Part shown: in pieces, positions 14,692 to 16,177 of the stretch | Layout: each line of letters starts with the position of its first letter | Numbering within the stretch: position 1 is the first letter of the stretch | Origin: Promethearchaeota archaeon | GTDB taxonomy: Archaea > Asgardarchaeota > Lokiarchaeia > Sigynarchaeales > SOKP01 | Assembly (NCBI GenBank): GCA_030605085.1 | Contig: JAUWBH010000146.1 | Coordinates: forward strand, 1 to 16,177 | Reading direction: 5' to 3' | DNA length: 16,177 nucleotides | The notes under the pieces: generated by a model | The model's input: only the letters and a program-made list of their open reading frames with translations | What the model was told of the DNA's origin: nothing | Database searches by the model: none | Made by a program: the position numbers and the translations under genes

Positions 14692-15063
14692 ATGAGTTTA
14701 GAACCTAAAGTTGAAGCTCTAAACAACGAATTGAAAAAACTTGAAAAAATAAGCGATATATTAGGTTCTGCAATTGTAAATCGTAACGGTATGTTAATTA
14801 CTTCTAGATTACCTAGAGACATTGAAGAGCGAAAATTTGGAGCGATGGCAGCTACTATGTTTGGAGCTATAGAAACTGCTACATCATCTTTAGGAAATAA
14901 TAAAATTAACAATATAACAGTTGAATTCAACCATTGTCAATTGATCGCATTACCAGCTAACGAAGAACTAATTATAGTTTCATTAATAGATTTAGATGTG
15001 AATTTAGGTTTAATTTTAATTGAAATTGAAGAGACAATTAAAAAAATTACTGAAATTATGTGA
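14692..15063 (+). CDS. Roadblock/LC7-domain protein
   Basis: A stand-alone Roadblock/LC7 domain of 123 residues: N-terminal helix (MSLEPKVEALNNELKKLEKI), the SAIVNRNGMLITSRLP strand-turn-strand, the MAATMFGAIETATSSLG helix, and the LIALPANEELIIVSLIDLDVNLGLI strands. The family dimerises and in prokaryotes often regulates small Ras-like GTPases (MglB type); Asgard archaea are rich in it. No GTPase gene is adjacent; instead the E1-like gene follows, overlapping or abutting the stop codon. GAGGGA nine bases before the ATG is the ribosome-binding site. Confidence 0.88.
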   Translation: MSLEPKVEALNNELKKLEKISDILGSAIVNRNGMLITSRLPRDIEERKFGAMAATMFGAIETATSSLGNNKINNITVEFNHCQLIALPANEELIIVSLIDLDVNLGLILIEIEETIKKITEIM

Positions 15064-15803
15064 GGTGCGTTTTTATTTTAACAGAAAAGCAAAAAAATAG
15101 ATATGCAAGACAAATACTGTCTATAGGATTTGTAGGACAAGAAAAACTCTCTAAAGTTAAAGTTTTACAGATAGGAGCCGGAGGGCTCGGGTCACCATTC
15201 AGTTTATATTTAACCGCAGCGGGTATTAAAGAATTAACCGTCATTGATAACGACATTTTAGATATTTCGAATTTACAGAGGCAAATTTTGTACAACGAGA
15301 CACAAATAGGGAAAAATAAAGCAGATATGACCAAAGAAACTTTATCTAAACTGAATTCCGAGGTAGACATTAATTGTTATAAGGATTATATTGACAAGAA
15401 TTCCATTAAAAAATATATAAAAGATCAAGATTTCATAGTTGATTGTAGCGACAATATGGCAACAAAATTTTTAGTAAATCAAGTTGCAGTAGAAAATAAT
15501 ATAAAAGCTGTAATAGCCGGGATTAAAGATTTCTACGGTCAAATTATGACAATTGATCCTAAAAAAAGCGCGTGTTATCAATGCGTCTTTTCTGAACCAG
15601 AAGCAATTAAACCAGATGAGGGCCCCTTACCTGTAATAGGTGTTACTCCGGGAATATTGGGGACATTAGAAGCCTTAGAGGTTATTAAAACGGCGTTAGG
15701 ACTCCCAAACTTGGAGAATTCTCTTTTAATGGTTAATCTTTTAGATTTATCATTTAATAAAATCAATATTGTTAAAAACGAGAATTGCATTTGCTCAAAA
15801 TGA
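15060..15803 (+). CDS. E1-like activating enzyme (ThiF/MoeB/HesA/UbaA family)
   Basis: The 247-residue protein has the E1-type Rossmann core: RYARQI (14-19 of the long frame), GAGGLGSP (39-46), VIDND with D63, NLQRQ (71-75) Arg finger and DCSDN (128-132). It should adenylate the C-terminal Gly-Gly of a ubiquitin-like sulfur carrier (MoaD, ThiS, SAMP or Urm1). A zinc site is present as CxxC at 172-175 with a shortened C-x-C at 243/245 near the C-terminus. At the aligned position of the conserved ThiF-type catalytic Cys the sequence is EGPLPVIGVTPGILG, without Cys. GTG at 15060 overlaps the preceding stop by four bases and has no Shine-Dalgarno motif; an AUU at 15075, seven bases after GAGGTG (15062-15067), may be the true start (MLTEKQ...). 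Confidence 0.85.
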   Translation: MRCVFILTEKQKNRYARQILSIGFVGQEKLSKVKVLQIGAGGLGSPFSLYLTAAGIKELTVIDNDILDISNLQRQILYNETQIGKNKADMTKETLSKLNSEVDINCYKDYIDKNSIKKYIKDQDFIVDCSDNMATKFLVNQVAVENNIKAVIAGIKDFYGQIMTIDPKKSACYQCVFSEPEAIKPDEGPLPVIGVTPGILGTLEALEVIKTALGLPNLENSLLMVNLLDLSFNKINIVKNENCICSK

Positions 15804-15805
15804 AT

Positions 15806-15813
15806 AAAAAAAA
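15806..15813 (-). terminator. T tract after the hexapeptide protein gene
   Basis: On the minus strand eight consecutive T lie about 25 bases beyond the stop at 15838, followed by the convergent E1 gene. No T-rich tract is seen for the plus-strand direction. Confidence 0.35.
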
Positions 15814-15837
15814 GTTAAAAAGGTTTAAAATAAATAG

Positions 15838-16177
15838 TTAATATTTTGAATATTCGGGATGTTTTTCAAAAAATTCTTTAAAATACTGTCCGTTTTTCGC
15901 ATATTCAATCGCTCCTTGTGTCGATCCTACCGATCTTCCCCTACTGGGTAATTGTTTTTTTATCTCTGCAGGAATACCCACGACCATGCTTCTTGGAGGT
16001 ATTTCTTTATTCACCAATACTGCTCCAGCAGCAAGCAGAGAACCTTCACCTAGTTTTGAATTATGTAACACATTAGCATTTACTCCAATTAAACAGCCAT
16101 CCCCAATTGTACAAGGCCCATGTATCATGCTATTATGGCCTACGATACAGTTAGAACCAATAATTACGCTTTCCTTC
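15838..16177 (-). CDS. Gamma-carbonic-anhydrase-like hexapeptide-repeat protein, 5' part missing
   Basis: The left-handed beta-helix repeats are plain: ESVIIGSNCIVGHNS, MIHGPCTIGDGCLIG, VNANVLHNSKLGEG, SLLAAGAVLVNKEIP. Two zinc-ligand-type histidines, VGH and IHG spaced as in the gamma-CA/YrdA/PaaY group, are visible. The ATG at 16128 is internal, because the frame continues with repeat-like sequence (KESVIIGSN) to the window edge, so the true start lies to the right of 16177. The C-terminal helix RSVGSTQGAIEYAKNGQYFKEFF matches archaeal members. The protein may bind zinc and act as a carbonic anhydrase or a hydrolase for acyl-CoA side products; function is not fixed. It converges with the E1 gene. 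Confidence 0.85.
   Translation of the reverse strand, partial: KESVIIGSNCIVGHNSMIHGPCTIGDGCLIGVNANVLHNSKLGEGSLLAAGAVLVNKEIPPRSMVVGIPAEIKKQLPSRGRSVGSTQGAIEYAKNGQYFKEFFEKHPEYSKY

Noticed and set aside
15056..15370. Minus-strand frame opposite the E1-like gene
   Set aside because: It is antisense to the conserved Rossmann motif and has no homology-like features.
1..16177. CRISPR arrays, tRNA or rRNA genes
   Set aside because: No regularly spaced repeats, cloverleaf-like stretch or rRNA-like conserved GC-richer block was seen on either strand by eye.

Overview
This is an AT-rich window that is clearly archaeal. It carries a stand-alone Sm-like protein gene next to ribosomal protein L37e, a SepF-like cell-division protein, TATA-box-like promoters close to start codons, and Shine-Dalgarno motifs mainly inside operons. 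A single-domain Roadblock/LC7 protein beside an E1-like activating enzyme, together with acyl-CoA genes and low GC, suggests an Asgard archaeon, perhaps Lokiarchaeia-like. That placement is inference from gene content; no marker gene was compared.

Layout, left to right. Bases 1-884 (minus) hold the N-terminal part of a normal cysteine thiolase. Next come a PAP2-type membrane phosphatase (plus), a nitroreductase (minus), and a lone TnpB of the type that lacks the CxxC zinc knuckle (minus). A DUF1847 cysteine-rich protein (plus) follows. Bases 4688-8144 form a tight four-gene minus-strand operon: DUF35, thiolase-like, thiolase-like, DUF35. A SepF-like gene (plus) then converges on an alpha/beta hydrolase fused to a multi-pass membrane domain (minus). 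After two small genes (a Cys-rich 54-residue protein and a 74-residue orphan) comes a two-gene operon for the two subunits of a 2-hydroxyacyl-CoA dehydratase / benzoyl-CoA reductase-type enzyme (minus). On the plus strand LSm-L37e and Roadblock-E1 gene pairs follow, and a truncated gamma-carbonic-anhydrase-like hexapeptide protein runs off the right edge on the minus strand.

How the genes fit together. The left two thirds is dominated by anaerobic acyl-CoA chemistry: one genuine thiolase, one DUF35/thiolase-like complex, and one radical-type dehydratase without its ATP-dependent activator. Both thiolase-like proteins of the operon lack the nucleophilic cysteine, so they probably do not do ordinary Claisen chemistry; an aldolase-like or scaffold role with the DUF35 partners is the best guess. 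The right end is informational and regulatory (LSm, L37e, Roadblock, E1).

The observations most worth a second look are the cysteine-less thiolase pair with two DUF35 partners, a possible AUU start codon in the E1-like gene, two tandem duplications spanning stop codon and ribosome-binding site at intercistronic junctions in two separate operons, the atypical TnpB, and the hydrolase/membrane fusion. No rRNA, tRNA or CRISPR array was seen.
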